From NCBI GenBank assembly GCA_963849955.1, contig CAWKJU010000022.1, forward strand, positions 1 through 64,000: a DNA stretch of 64,000 nucleotides, written 5' to 3'. This DNA is from CAWFGW01 sp963849955. GTDB lineage: Bacteria; Bacteroidota; Bacteroidia; Cytophagales; JAAEPT01. Below, piece by piece: positions 27,172-36,947 of the stretch (its first letter is position 1; each line of letters starts with the position of its first letter). Both the position numbers and the translations under genes were made by a program. Under the pieces are notes generated by a model. It saw nothing but the letters and a program-made list of their open reading frames with translations. It was not told the DNA's origin and did not search any database.

Positions 27172-30100
27172 ATGAATAGGAATACTTTCTTTTTAGTCAT
27201 TACACTTTTATCAACTTGGCTGTCGGTTCAAGCGCAGTTCAATCAATTCGATCATTTCCGATTTATCGAAAACAAAGGTCAGCACCCTTCTGATGGACTT
27301 TTCATCTCGCCATTTCCTGGCGGAGAAATAATTATTCGAGAGACTTCGTTGTTCTATCATTTTCACGATGCAAATAAAGAAAAGGAAATATTAGAAAAAG
27401 CTCATGAAGGTGTTATCGACACTGCACTAATAGACCATCACAGCTTTATGGTTGGCTTTTTAGACGCAAATAAAGCAACCATAGTGGGTAAAGACAGCCT
27501 GATAGAAGTTCGCAATTACCTCAAAGGAAACGATCCCTCAAAATGGATTCAAAAAGTGCATGCCTACCAACAAATTGATTACTTAAACATTTACCCTAAT
27601 ACTGATTTAAGCATCTTTCAAAAAAATGGCAAAACAAAATATGAATTTGTAGCCAAGCCTGGATCCAAACCCCAAAAAATTAGACTTCAATATTCTGGTG
27701 CAAGTAAAATCTATTTGAATGGTGAGCAGTTAGTCATACAAACAACACTAGGCAATGTGATTGAAGATGCACCATTTGCCTACCAAACCATTGGGGACAA
27801 ACGTGTTCAAGTGGAATGTCGTTATGTGTTAAAAGACTCAACATTACGGTATAAACTAGGGAAATACGATAAAGATTATCCTTTAGTTATTGATCCAAAA
27901 CTCATCTTCTCCACTTCCTCAGGATCCTTGGCTGATAATTGGGGAAACACAGCTTGTTATGATCGTAGAGGTAACTTATACACTGGCGGAACGGTGTTTG
28001 CAACTTCTAGTGGAACCTTTGGAACCCGTTTACCAAACGGATTTCCAACTACTTTAGGAGCCTTTCAAGACACTATTCAAGGTGGTGACACCGATATGGG
28101 AATTATGAAATTTGATTCGTCTGGTACTTTTCTTCATTATTCGACTATTATTGGCGGATCTGATGCGGAGATTCCAACTAGTACTGTTGTGAATGAAAAT
28201 AATGAGTTATACATTTTAGGAACTACATCTTCTCCTGATTTTCCAGTAACAACAGGAGCTTTTGATACCAGCTTTGATGGTAATTTTCCTACCTATACAT
28301 GGTATGTGAATGGTGTAGAGACTGCTACTGGTCCAACCTTTAACTCTAGCACTTTAACCCCTGGTGATGAGGTGTCTGCGCAACTAATAAACAGTTATAC
28401 CTGCGCAGGAACTTTAATCAACAACTCGAATATTATTACTTTAAAACAAGCCCCTAGCCCAACAGTAACTATTACTTCAAATGCTACAGGTTTTTGTCCT
28501 GGTAATGCTGTTGATTTTACAGCCACTGTTACAAATGGTAGGTTACCATCCTATGAATGGTTTTTAAACGGTATTTCCGTAGGAACAAACTCCCCTACGT
28601 TTAGTCTTCCAACTCCGTCAGCTGGGGATAGTGTGAATGTTGTCGTTACAGATGCTAGTTGTTCTCCATCATCGGTTACAGACACCTCTGAATATATCGT
28701 GTTAGTTTCGGCTGCAGATAGCACACTTCAAGTTTCAATTTCAGACACTCTACCTTTGTGTTCATCTAGTGTACACACCTTTACTTCTTTAACTAATTAT
28801 TCTACTCCAAATATGAGTTATCGATGGCTGGTCAACGGATTACAAAGAGGAACACTAGCAGATTTTAACACTTCAAACTTAGTAAATGGCTCTACCATTC
28901 AGCTTGTTGTAACAACTGGCGCGGGCTGTGGTAGTTCAGCAACTGACAGTTCTAATATACTTACTATTAATAATGCAAAAACAGTTACTCCAGAAATATC
29001 CATAACTCCGCGAGAATATTCAGATTGTGATGATGTCGTGATTTTGGATGCTGAGTTTACAAACGGAGGTACTAATCCTCGTATTAATTGGTATTTAGAC
29101 GATAGTGTTTTAGTTGCCGTTAACAGAACAGCAATCAGTTATTCTCGTAAATTCTTTGAAAATGTATCTGTCAGAGCAGAATTTATTTCCTCTATTGGAT
29201 GCAATAGTATACCAACGGGAACAACATCCACCACTTTTAATCTTCCTAAGAACCCGCTATCCCTTATTGATTTCACAATTAGCACAAACAACGATACACT
29301 TTGTGGTAGTGAACCAGCATTTTTTCAAGCGCAAGCAAACAAGGCTTCTCGAAGAACGGTTACAACCGTAGGTGGTTATCAGTTTAATAACGGAACGGAT
29401 ATCGTTGTTATTCGGCTAAACCAAGACGGAAGTGCAATTATGAATGCAACCTATGTTGGTGGGCGTGGAAATGATGGGGTCATCGAAACAAACTCACAAC
29501 TCACTAACAATTATGGTGACCAATTGCGTGGTGATATAAATCTGGATAGTTTGGGGAATGTATATGTAGCTTCTACTACTTCTTCTATTGATTTTCCAAC
29601 AGTAAATGCCGCTCAACCTACCTATGGTGGAGGACAAACTGATGGAGTAGTATTTAAATTGAATCCCTCACTCAGTACCATGATATTTAGTACCTATTTA
29701 GGTGGTGCTGCAAGTGATGGAGCTTTTTCTATTCAAACAAATCAAGCACGAGAAGTATATGCTGGTGGCGGTACAACTAGTCCAAATTTTCCAATTACAC
29801 CAGGGACGTTAATTAATACTCATCAAGGGGATGTCGATGGGTTCATTAGTCACTTCTCAACCACCGGTAACACATTAATTAATTCTACTTTCTTAGGCAC
29901 AAAAGCCTTTGATCAAACTTATTTTATTCAAGTTGACACAAATAGTAATGTTTATGGTCTAGGACAAACCAAAGGGAGGTACCCCGTTTTTAAATCAAAG
30001 TATTCCAATCCTAATTCAGGTATATTTATACAAAAACTATCTCCTGACTTAAGTACTTCTATTTTTTCAACAGTTATTGGCGACTTAGACGAATCTACCC

Positions 30101-32073
30101 CGATTCTTCCTAACATTTCCCCTACAGCTTTTCTAGTCAACGAATGTGAGAATATATTTATTTCGGGATGGGGAGGTGCCGTCAATAATCGCGCTGTTCA
30201 ATTTAACTCAGGAGATAGCTTATATAGTTACCCACTATATAATGGTGGAAACACCCTAAATATGCCCATAACTCCTAATGCCTACCAAAGCAATACTGAT
30301 GGGAGTGATTTTTATTTAGCTGTGCTCTCAAAAAATGCTGATTCGCTTATATATTCTACGTATTTCGGTGGTCCGCAATCGGAAGAACATGTGGATGGTG
30401 GGACCAGCAGGTTTGATTTTAGAGGTATAGTTTACCAATCCGTTTGTAGTGGCTGTAGAGGTCTCAGAGATTTTCCTACTGAACCAGATGACGGTAGTGA
30501 TGCCACCTATCCCAAAAGGAATTTGAGTCAAAATTGCAACAATGGTGTATTTAAATTTGACTTAGCGACCTTAATTGCAGACTTTGAAATACCAGACAGC
30601 TGTCTTTCTAGAGCGGTCGTATTTAAAAATACAAGTTCTGGTGGAATTGACTTTACCTGGGATTTTGGTGATGGAAAAAGCGCTTTTAATCCTATTCTTG
30701 AAGATCAAACTCACACTTATGAATTTCCAGGATTTTATGAAGTTAAGTTAATAGCAACAGATTTGACCACCTGCATAGGAAAAGATACTGCCCAAAAAAC
30801 TATTTACATACCAGAATTACTTATACCTTATCATTATTATGATACAATTTGTGAAGGCTCAACAACGCCTTTAGATTTGATTACCACTGGTGCTGAGGAT
30901 AGTATTCAATGGTCTCCTCCAACTGATTTAGATAATGTAACTATACCTAACCCGATATTTTCTGGTAGTACTTCTGCACAATACCTGATTACTGTTAAAG
31001 ACACCTCACAATGTGAAAAGGTGGATACCTTTGATATAGCAGTATTACCTATTTTAGAAGCCAATTTCACCACCAACACCGATTGTAATTTTGGGAAAAT
31101 AATTCTCACTAACGAATCTGTTAATGGTAAATTATTCGAGTGGGATTTTGGTGATGGAAGCATAGACACCACCTACACGTTAGAACCATTTAGTCATATA
31201 TATAAATCCAGTGGATTTTACTCTATCAGCTTAAAAGCTATAAATGACTCTACTTGTAACCAGGCAGATTACGTATCAAATATAATCGTACAAATTCGTG
31301 ACTCTTTGGCTGTAGAAAAAGACACCACTATATGTAAATTTAGTTCGGTTCAACTCCAAGTGACACAAGGAAGAGACCCAGTTTGGGAAAGTTCACCAAC
31401 ATTAAGCTGTACAGACTGCTCAAACCCAGTCGCTTCGCCATTAGAAACTACTACTTATTATGTAAGTATAACTGAAGATACCTGTGTTGACAGAGATAGT
31501 ATCACTGTTACCATTTACCCTGATAACAACCTCTTAGCAGCTATTGATGCTGAAGTTCCCCGATGTTATACAGATACGGTATATTTTAGAGGAAATATTG
31601 AAAACAATGATTGTATTTGCTGTAGCCAGCCACAAAAATGGTTGTGGGATTTTGGTGATGGAGACACCTCTGAGCAGAAAAATCCAACTCATAAATATAA
31701 TGCCGAAGGTCCGTATACTGTTAGCTTAACCATCTTTACAAATACAGATACCGCTTGGGTTTCTTATCCTCTTTCTATATATCACCCAGATTCGTGTTTA
31801 AAAAATATTTTTATTCCTAATGCATTTTCTCCCAATGATGATTTGTCCAATGACATTTTATATGTGAGAGCCATCAACATTTCAGAACTCGAGTTTCGCT
31901 TATTTAACCGATGGGGTGAAGAAGTTTTTTACACTAACAATAAAAATAAAGGTTGGGATGGTAATTATAAAGGAACAAAAATGTCGCCCCAAGTTTTTAC
32001 TTATACTTGTAGAGCGACATTTTGGGATGGAGAAGAGTTTTATCAAGAAGGGAATGTAACCCTTCTTGAGTGA
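27172..32073 (+). CDS. T9SS type B (gliding-motility-type) giant surface protein with SBBP, Ig-like and PKD domains
   Basis: Predicted secreted 1633-residue protein with signal peptide ending SVQAQ. An N-terminal domain (about 25-245, FIENKGQHP) resembles DUF7948. SBBP-type beta-propeller repeats run at about 250-370 and 738-1125 (GTTSSPDFPVTTGAF, STYLGGAASDGAF). A ~370-residue block of Ig-like modules with WYVNG, WFLNG, WLVNG and WYLDD cores is embedded between them. Three PKD-like domains (WDFGDG) lie at about 1165, 1325 and 1490. The final ~90 residues (FIPNAFSPNDDLSND...) form the CHU_C/gliding-motility C-terminal domain, the type B sorting signal. It shares a region with a PorP/SprF gene at 33037, its usual kind of partner. 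Enzymatic function is not visible; surface adhesion or motility is inferred. Confidence 0.88.
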   Translation: MNRNTFFLVITLLSTWLSVQAQFNQFDHFRFIENKGQHPSDGLFISPFPGGEIIIRETSLFYHFHDANKEKEILEKAHEGVIDTALIDHHSFMVGFLDANKATIVGKDSLIEVRNYLKGNDPSKWIQKVHAYQQIDYLNIYPNTDLSIFQKNGKTKYEFVAKPGSKPQKIRLQYSGASKIYLNGEQLVIQTTLGNVIEDAPFAYQTIGDKRVQVECRYVLKDSTLRYKLGKYDKDYPLVIDPKLIFSTSSGSLADNWGNTACYDRRGNLYTGGTVFATSSGTFGTRLPNGFPTTLGAFQDTIQGGDTDMGIMKFDSSGTFLHYSTIIGGSDAEIPTSTVVNENNELYILGTTSSPDFPVTTGAFDTSFDGNFPTYTWYVNGVETATGPTFNSSTLTPGDEVSAQLINSYTCAGTLINNSNIITLKQAPSPTVTITSNATGFCPGNAVDFTATVTNGRLPSYEWFLNGISVGTNSPTFSLPTPSAGDSVNVVVTDASCSPSSVTDTSEYIVLVSAADSTLQVSISDTLPLCSSSVHTFTSLTNYSTPNMSYRWLVNGLQRGTLADFNTSNLVNGSTIQLVVTTGAGCGSSATDSSNILTINNAKTVTPEISITPREYSDCDDVVILDAEFTNGGTNPRINWYLDDSVLVAVNRTAISYSRKFFENVSVRAEFISSIGCNSIPTGTTSTTFNLPKNPLSLIDFTISTNNDTLCGSEPAFFQAQANKASRRTVTTVGGYQFNNGTDIVVIRLNQDGSAIMNATYVGGRGNDGVIETNSQLTNNYGDQLRGDINLDSLGNVYVASTTSSIDFPTVNAAQPTYGGGQTDGVVFKLNPSLSTMIFSTYLGGAASDGAFSIQTNQAREVYAGGGTTSPNFPITPGTLINTHQGDVDGFISHFSTTGNTLINSTFLGTKAFDQTYFIQVDTNSNVYGLGQTKGRYPVFKSKYSNPNSGIFIQKLSPDLSTSIFSTVIGDLDESTPILPNISPTAFLVNECENIFISGWGGAVNNRAVQFNSGDSLYSYPLYNGGNTLNMPITPNAYQSNTDGSDFYLAVLSKNADSLIYSTYFGGPQSEEHVDGGTSRFDFRGIVYQSVCSGCRGLRDFPTEPDDGSDATYPKRNLSQNCNNGVFKFDLATLIADFEIPDSCLSRAVVFKNTSSGGIDFTWDFGDGKSAFNPILEDQTHTYEFPGFYEVKLIATDLTTCIGKDTAQKTIYIPELLIPYHYYDTICEGSTTPLDLITTGAEDSIQWSPPTDLDNVTIPNPIFSGSTSAQYLITVKDTSQCEKVDTFDIAVLPILEANFTTNTDCNFGKIILTNESVNGKLFEWDFGDGSIDTTYTLEPFSHIYKSSGFYSISLKAINDSTCNQADYVSNIIVQIRDSLAVEKDTTICKFSSVQLQVTQGRDPVWESSPTLSCTDCSNPVASPLETTTYYVSITEDTCVDRDSITVTIYPDNNLLAAIDAEVPRCYTDTVYFRGNIENNDCICCSQPQKWLWDFGDGDTSEQKNPTHKYNAEGPYTVSLTIFTNTDTAWVSYPLSIYHPDSCLKNIFIPNAFSPNDDLSNDILYVRAINISELEFRLFNRWGEEVFYTNNKNKGWDGNYKGTKMSPQVFTYTCRATFWDGEEFYQEGNVTLLE

Positions 32074-32907
32074 TTATCTTTTAACGTATTTGAGGTTGAA
32101 ATTATAAACATCCGAATCAGCCCCTTCGTTATCAGTTACGCTATTAATTAAAATAACAACATAGCCAAACTCAGTATCAGACTTCTTATATTTTATTAAA
32201 ATTTTATCATTCGCTTGAATATTTCCAATTTGATTAGTCGTAACATTAATATCCATCGCTTGTTTTACACTTTCCAGTGTGGCGTCTTCATATTTAAAAG
32301 TTGAACTTTTTAGAAACTCTGTACCGTCTAATCCAATCCACTTTTTTGATAGTGTTTTTGTGGGGTTTCCTGTCGTATCAGTGGCATCTATAAAAGCAAT
32401 ACCATCCAAAATAGAGTCTGCCTCGACAACTTTTCTTTCTTTTAAGTTATAACCACCTTGTCCATCGGTCGAAATGCTAGAGTATAACAAGATCCCTTCA
32501 AGCGGTGTTAATTGAGTAGATGAAATGTAAACACGTGAAAACAATGGTGATCGCCTTCCTTCTACGTCAAGAACTATAAAATTATATTGGTAATAATTAC
32601 TTCCAGCAGGAGGATACTGTACTAAAAACTCATATTCTTTGTAATATTTTTTAGTACCTGGTTTTTCTAGAACTAAAGTGTCTACTTTTAATTCGTTTTG
32701 AGCTTGTCGAGTAATAAGAAAAGTTTGAATTTCATACTCTGAATTAACTTGACAGGTATATTTCATTTTTTCATTTACCTTTTTTTCAACACCCGTTGAA
32801 GGCGAGAGGACAAATAAGATATCTTCTACATCACCATCCTCTTTATCAGAACATGAGGTAGATAATAATACAATTGAAATAAAAAGTAGAGATAATAGCT
32901 TGTTCAT
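32074..32907 (-). CDS. lipoprotein of unknown function
   Basis: Predicted lipoprotein of 277 residues with signal and lipobox STSC (MNKLLSLLFISIVLLSTSC), so it is expected to be anchored to the envelope. The early CSDKEDGD is an acidic post-cysteine sequence. The mature part is beta-rich and contains no family motif I recognise. Its stop directly abuts the stop of the 1633-residue gene, the two genes converging. Confidence 0.75.
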   Translation of the reverse strand: MNKLLSLLFISIVLLSTSCSDKEDGDVEDILFVLSPSTGVEKKVNEKMKYTCQVNSEYEIQTFLITRQAQNELKVDTLVLEKPGTKKYYKEYEFLVQYPPAGSNYYQYNFIVLDVEGRRSPLFSRVYISSTQLTPLEGILLYSSISTDGQGGYNLKERKVVEADSILDGIAFIDATDTTGNPTKTLSKKWIGLDGTEFLKSSTFKYEDATLESVKQAMDINVTTNQIGNIQANDKILIKYKKSDTEFGYVVILINSVTDNEGADSDVYNFNLKYVKR

Positions 32908-33036
32908 TTCTTCAAATAATTATTTAGACCTGCAAAGGTATCGATTTTTTTAAAGAACCTGCTTTGCATAAGACAATTATCACTTACTATTAATTCTTGC
33001 TAGTAACCTTTATCTTTAAAAAGGTATTAATAAATT

Positions 33037-34137
33037 ATGCGACTAATTCATCTGTTTTTGATCACTCTTATTGTTCCTTTTGTTGGAATAGGTCAAGACC
33101 TGCACTTTAGTCAACACTATGCTTCGCCCTTACACTTAAATCCAGCCATGACTGGTGTTTTTGATTTTGACTTCAAAAATAAAGATTTACGACTGAGCAG
33201 CATTTACCGACAACAATGGCGAACAATTCGAGGTCCATATATTAATAAAGCTACACCATTTAATACAAGCATATTTTCTGCTGATGGCTTAATAAAAAGG
33301 CAAAAAGATTTAATCGGTAGCTATTTTGGCATTGGTGCTATTTTTTATCACGATGTAGCTGGAGATCTCAACTATGAATCACAATATAGTGGGTTATCAT
33401 TTTCTTATGGTCAAAAACTTAACCGTGAATCAACCACTTATTTGAGCATCGGCTTAATGACTGCCTTTGGAAGAAACTCTGTAGATTTTTCTAAGGGGGT
33501 TTTTGACAACCAGTGGAATGGGTTAGCCTATGACCCCAATTTACCAACAGGAGAAGTCTTCCCTGCTAACAATACGACCTATACAGACATCTCGACTGGA
33601 ATTGCGTTTAGCACCTTTCCCTCAGAACGAGCAAAACATACCTTCGGAATTGGTTTATTTCACTTAAATACTCCTCAACAAAATTTATATGAGAATAACG
33701 AATCCATGCTCCCTCGCAAACTTGTGATTCATTATCAAGGACAAATTCCTATCAGTCACCATAGAGAAATAGTTCCTCTCGGATTTTATCATACACAAGC
33801 CAATGCATATGAGCTGAATGTGGGCGGAATGATGAAATTCAACTTCTTAGATGCTGAATTTAAGGATTTTAAAAACTTACAATTCGGTGGTTCTTATCGA
33901 TTGGTAGGGAATAGAGACGTGCTAACAAAAAGTGATGCTTTTATTATTTTGATTAGAACTCAATACCGTAATTTTCTTTTAGGTGCTTCTTACGATTCTA
34001 ATTTATCGGGTTTAACACCAGCCACACGTACTGTTGGTGCTTTTGAAGTAAGTTTAGTTTACTACTTGGATTTATATAAAAAGAATAGACAACCAAGCCG
34101 CAAAGCAAAAAACTACAGGCCTGTTTGTCCAGACTAA
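33037..34137 (+). CDS. PorP/SprF-family type IX secretion outer-membrane protein
   Basis: A 366-residue outer-membrane beta-barrel protein of the PorP/SprF group, which supports secretion or surface anchoring of T9SS clients with type B tails. A signal peptide (MRLIHLFLITLIVPFVGIGQ) precedes the characteristic opening QDLHFSQHYASPLHLNPAMTG. The family motif of FG-and-Y strands follows (SYGQKLNRES, YDSNLSGL). It is the likely partner of the 1633-residue protein 0.96 kb upstream, although a converging lipoprotein gene lies between them. Confidence 0.9.
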   Translation: MRLIHLFLITLIVPFVGIGQDLHFSQHYASPLHLNPAMTGVFDFDFKNKDLRLSSIYRQQWRTIRGPYINKATPFNTSIFSADGLIKRQKDLIGSYFGIGAIFYHDVAGDLNYESQYSGLSFSYGQKLNRESTTYLSIGLMTAFGRNSVDFSKGVFDNQWNGLAYDPNLPTGEVFPANNTTYTDISTGIAFSTFPSERAKHTFGIGLFHLNTPQQNLYENNESMLPRKLVIHYQGQIPISHHREIVPLGFYHTQANAYELNVGGMMKFNFLDAEFKDFKNLQFGGSYRLVGNRDVLTKSDAFIILIRTQYRNFLLGASYDSNLSGLTPATRTVGAFEVSLVYYLDLYKKNRQPSRKAKNYRPVCPD

Positions 34138-34140
34138 TTT

Positions 34141-34572
34141 TTAGCAAATAGCTATCTTATCTCTTCGCTTTTCGTGTCTTCCTCCCTCGAATTCTGTTGA
34201 AAAAAATGCTTCAACTATTTCCTTTGCTTTTTCTAATGAAATAAAGCGTGCTGGAAGCGCAACAATATTTGCATCATTGTGCGATCGGGCTAAAACCGCC
34301 AACTCCTCTTCCCAGGCCATTGCGGAACGAACATTAGCATATTTGTTAGCGACCATATTTACACCATTGGCACTGCCACAAATTAAGATTCCTAAAGGAT
34401 ATTTACCTTCGTGAATTGATTTCGCTAAAGGATGTGCAAAGTCTGGATAATCGCACGAAGCTTCTGAATCGGGACCAAAGTCAATGACCTCGTGTCCTGC
34501 TTCTACTAAAAATTGTTTGATTGCCTCTTTGTATTGATACCCTGCGTGATCGCCACCTATTGGAATTTTCAT
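34141..34572 (-). CDS. rpiB: ribose 5-phosphate isomerase B
   Basis: Interconverts ribose 5-phosphate and ribulose 5-phosphate in the pentose phosphate pathway. The 143-residue length and the motifs GDHAGYQYKEAI (residues 7-18) and CGSANGVNMVANK, with the catalytic Cys at 65, fit RpiB/LacAB. It overlaps the tatC stop by one base, so the two are co-transcribed. Confidence 0.94.
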   Translation of the reverse strand: MKIPIGGDHAGYQYKEAIKQFLVEAGHEVIDFGPDSEASCDYPDFAHPLAKSIHEGKYPLGILICGSANGVNMVANKYANVRSAMAWEEELAVLARSHNDANIVALPARFISLEKAKEIVEAFFSTEFEGGRHEKRRDKIAIC

Positions 34573-35453
34573 TATGCTTTATTTATTTGTTCTTGATATT
34601 TCTTTGCTACTCGAGCAGAAATTTTAATACTCAACTCATATAACCCATATACTGGAACAGATACCAAAATCTGACTTAACACATCTGGTGGTGTTATAAT
34701 CGCTGATATCACTAATATAGAAACAAATGCGTGTTTTCTATAATTCCGCATAAATTCTGGTGTTAACACTCCTATTTTAGAAAAGAAATAAGCAAACACA
34801 GGTAGTTGAAACATGATACCACAGGCCAACACCAACATAATTAAAGTGTTCACATAAGAGGTCAAATCAAACTCATTAATGATGGAATCATCTACCTGAT
34901 AACTTCCTAAAAAGTTAATGGAAAGTGGGGCAATAATAAAATAACCAAACGAGATTCCTAAGAAAAATAAGCTGGAGACAAAAAAAGTAGTTCCACGAGC
35001 TACTTTTTGCTCAGCACTATACATTGCGGGTTTAATAAATCGCCACATTTCCCAAAATAAATATGGAAAAGCAACCACTAAACCCAAGACAAATGAAGAC
35101 GTTAGGTGCATTACAAACTGACCTGTCATTTGCCTACTTTGTATTGTAAACGGCATTTCATTTAAACACAAGGCATCAATTTTTACTAATTCAGAAAGCT
35201 GACACAGCCACTGAAAAGTAATAAAATCAACCCGAGATGGACCGAGTATAATAATTCCGAAAACGATTTTTTTACTAACAAAAGCAACAATGGCTAACAC
35301 CAACACGGCAATCACTGATCGCATTAAGTGCCAACGCAGTTCTTCCAGATGCTCTAAAAAAGTCATTTCCACTTGAGCCGGCTCCACGCTTTTTCCTGCT
35401 TGACGTTTTGCCAAGATTTTATTTAACCCTTTATCATCAACTTGATCAAGCAT
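34572..35453 (-). CDS. tatC: Sec-independent translocase subunit TatC
   Basis: TatC is the signal-peptide receptor of the twin-arginine translocase in the inner membrane. The 293-residue product begins with a cytoplasmic region, then the diagnostic EMTFLEHLEELRWHLMRS at about 28-45. Six hydrophobic helices and the conserved FAYFFSKIGVLTPEFMRNYRKHA block follow. An extended periplasmic loop appears between the first two helices. TatA/TatB genes are not in this window. Confidence 0.94.
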   Translation of the reverse strand: MLDQVDDKGLNKILAKRQAGKSVEPAQVEMTFLEHLEELRWHLMRSVIAVLVLAIVAFVSKKIVFGIIILGPSRVDFITFQWLCQLSELVKIDALCLNEMPFTIQSRQMTGQFVMHLTSSFVLGLVVAFPYLFWEMWRFIKPAMYSAEQKVARGTTFFVSSLFFLGISFGYFIIAPLSINFLGSYQVDDSIINEFDLTSYVNTLIMLVLACGIMFQLPVFAYFFSKIGVLTPEFMRNYRKHAFVSILVISAIITPPDVLSQILVSVPVYGLYELSIKISARVAKKYQEQINKA

Positions 35454-35469
35454 AGGGATTTGTCATAAC

Positions 35470-35556
35470 CGTCATTCTGAGCGCAGCGAAGAATCTCAAC
35501 ATAGTGAAAACGATTTACTCTCAATTGAGAGATTCATCATTTCAGTCAGAATGACG
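35470..35556. repeat. REP-like inverted repeat element
   Basis: Arms of 28 bp at 35470-35497 (CGTCATTCTGAGCGC...) and 35529-35556 (...CAGTCAGAATGACG) are inverted and identical at 11 outer and seven inner bases, separated by 31 bp. A perfect 14-bp palindrome CTCTCAATTGAGAG is at 35518-35531. It fills the tatC-glyA spacer and shares its terminal CGTCATTC with the element at 8691-8899, suggesting one dispersed family. Confidence 0.65.
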
Positions 35557-35564
35557 AGCTAGAA

Positions 35565-36836
35565 TTATTTATAAAGTGGGAAATTTTTCATCCATGCATT
35601 TACTTCTGTTCTTACCTCAGAAATCGCTGATTCATCTTCATGATTAGTCAACACACGATCAATCAATTGAGCGATTTTTTTCATGTCGTCTTCTTTCATA
35701 TTTCGAGTTGTAACAGCAGCCGTTCCTAAGCGCATACCTGAAGTCACAAATGGAGAACGTTCATCAAACGGAACCATGTTTTTGTTCACGGTAATGTCAG
35801 CTTTAACCAAGGCATTCTCAGCTTGCTTTCCTGTCACTCCTTTTGAAGTTAAATCAATTAACATACAGTGATTATCTGTGCCTCCGGATATGATTTTATA
35901 CCCTAAATCCACCATCGATTGAGCTAACACAGCTGCATTAGCTTTCACCTGCTTCGCATAGGCTTTATATTCATCTGTCAACGCTTCACCAAAAGCTACT
36001 GCTTTAGCAGCAATCACATGCTCTAACGGACCGCCTTGCGTTCCTGGGAATACAGCACCATCCAACACTTGAGATAATTTTTTTACTTCTCCCTTAAGTG
36101 TTTTAAAACCCCAAGGATTTTCTATGTCTTTACCAATCATAATTAAACCACCTCGAGGACCGCGAAGGGTTTTATGAGTAGTTGTAGTGACAATATGGCA
36201 ATGAGGAATAGGGTCATTCATAATACCCGCAGCTATTAAACCTGCTGGGTGAGAAACATCTCCTAATAATACAGCTCCCACTGCGTCAGCTATTTCACGG
36301 AAACGTGCATAGTCTAAATCTCTTGAGTAGGCAGAAGCTCCACAAATAATCAATTTTGGTTTTACTTCTTTAGCAATGCGTTCTACATTGTCCATGTCAA
36401 CGCGACCAGTTTCCTTTTCTACGCCATAGAAATGAGCGTCAAAATATTTACCTGAGAAGTTGACAGGCGAACCGTGTGAAAGGTGACCACCATGAGATAA
36501 ATCAAAACCTAAAATGCTATCACCAGGGTTTAAAAAAGCCAACATCACCGCAGTATTGGCCTGCGCACCTGAGTGTGGTTGTACGTTAGCCCATTCAGCA
36601 CCAAACAATTTTTTAGCACGTTCGATAGCAATTGTTTCAACTTCGTCTACTACTTCACAACCTCCATAATATCGTTTGCCTGGCAGTCCTTCAGCGTATT
36701 TGTTCGTTAAAACACTTCCCATTGCCTCCATTACTTGCTTTGAAGTAAAGTTTTCTGAAGCAATTAGTTCAATACCGTGTTCTTGTCTTTCAGCTTCTTG
36801 GCTGATTAGGTTAAATATTTCTTGGTCTCTTTGCAT
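35565..36836 (-). CDS. glyA: serine hydroxymethyltransferase
   Basis: PLP enzyme that interconverts serine and glycine while loading tetrahydrofolate with a one-carbon unit. The 423-residue length is standard. The PLP lysine is in TTTTHKTLRGPRGG (K222), with GDVSHPAGLIA just before it. The N-terminal QEAERQEHGIELIASENF is diagnostic. It has its own promoter (36860-36889). Confidence 0.97.
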   Translation of the reverse strand: MQRDQEIFNLISQEAERQEHGIELIASENFTSKQVMEAMGSVLTNKYAEGLPGKRYYGGCEVVDEVETIAIERAKKLFGAEWANVQPHSGAQANTAVMLAFLNPGDSILGFDLSHGGHLSHGSPVNFSGKYFDAHFYGVEKETGRVDMDNVERIAKEVKPKLIICGASAYSRDLDYARFREIADAVGAVLLGDVSHPAGLIAAGIMNDPIPHCHIVTTTTHKTLRGPRGGLIMIGKDIENPWGFKTLKGEVKKLSQVLDGAVFPGTQGGPLEHVIAAKAVAFGEALTDEYKAYAKQVKANAAVLAQSMVDLGYKIISGGTDNHCMLIDLTSKGVTGKQAENALVKADITVNKNMVPFDERSPFVTSGMRLGTAAVTTRNMKEDDMKKIAQLIDRVLTNHEDESAISEVRTEVNAWMKNFPLYK

Positions 36837-36859
36837 GATCTAAATATATAAACGAGGTG

Positions 36860-36889
36860 CAAAAATAGGGTTATGAAATGAGAATGCAA
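36860..36889 (-). promoter_or_regulatory. Bacteroidota-type promoter for glyA
   Basis: On the minus strand, TTG (36887-36889) and an exact TATTTTTG (36860-36867) are separated by 19 bases, the expected spacing, with the glyA ATG 24 bp downstream. Confidence 0.65.
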
Positions 36890-36947
36890 AGGAGTGTTTA
36901 TGAACATGTTTTGCTTGGCTGGCATTTAAAATGTTTTAAGGTTTAAA

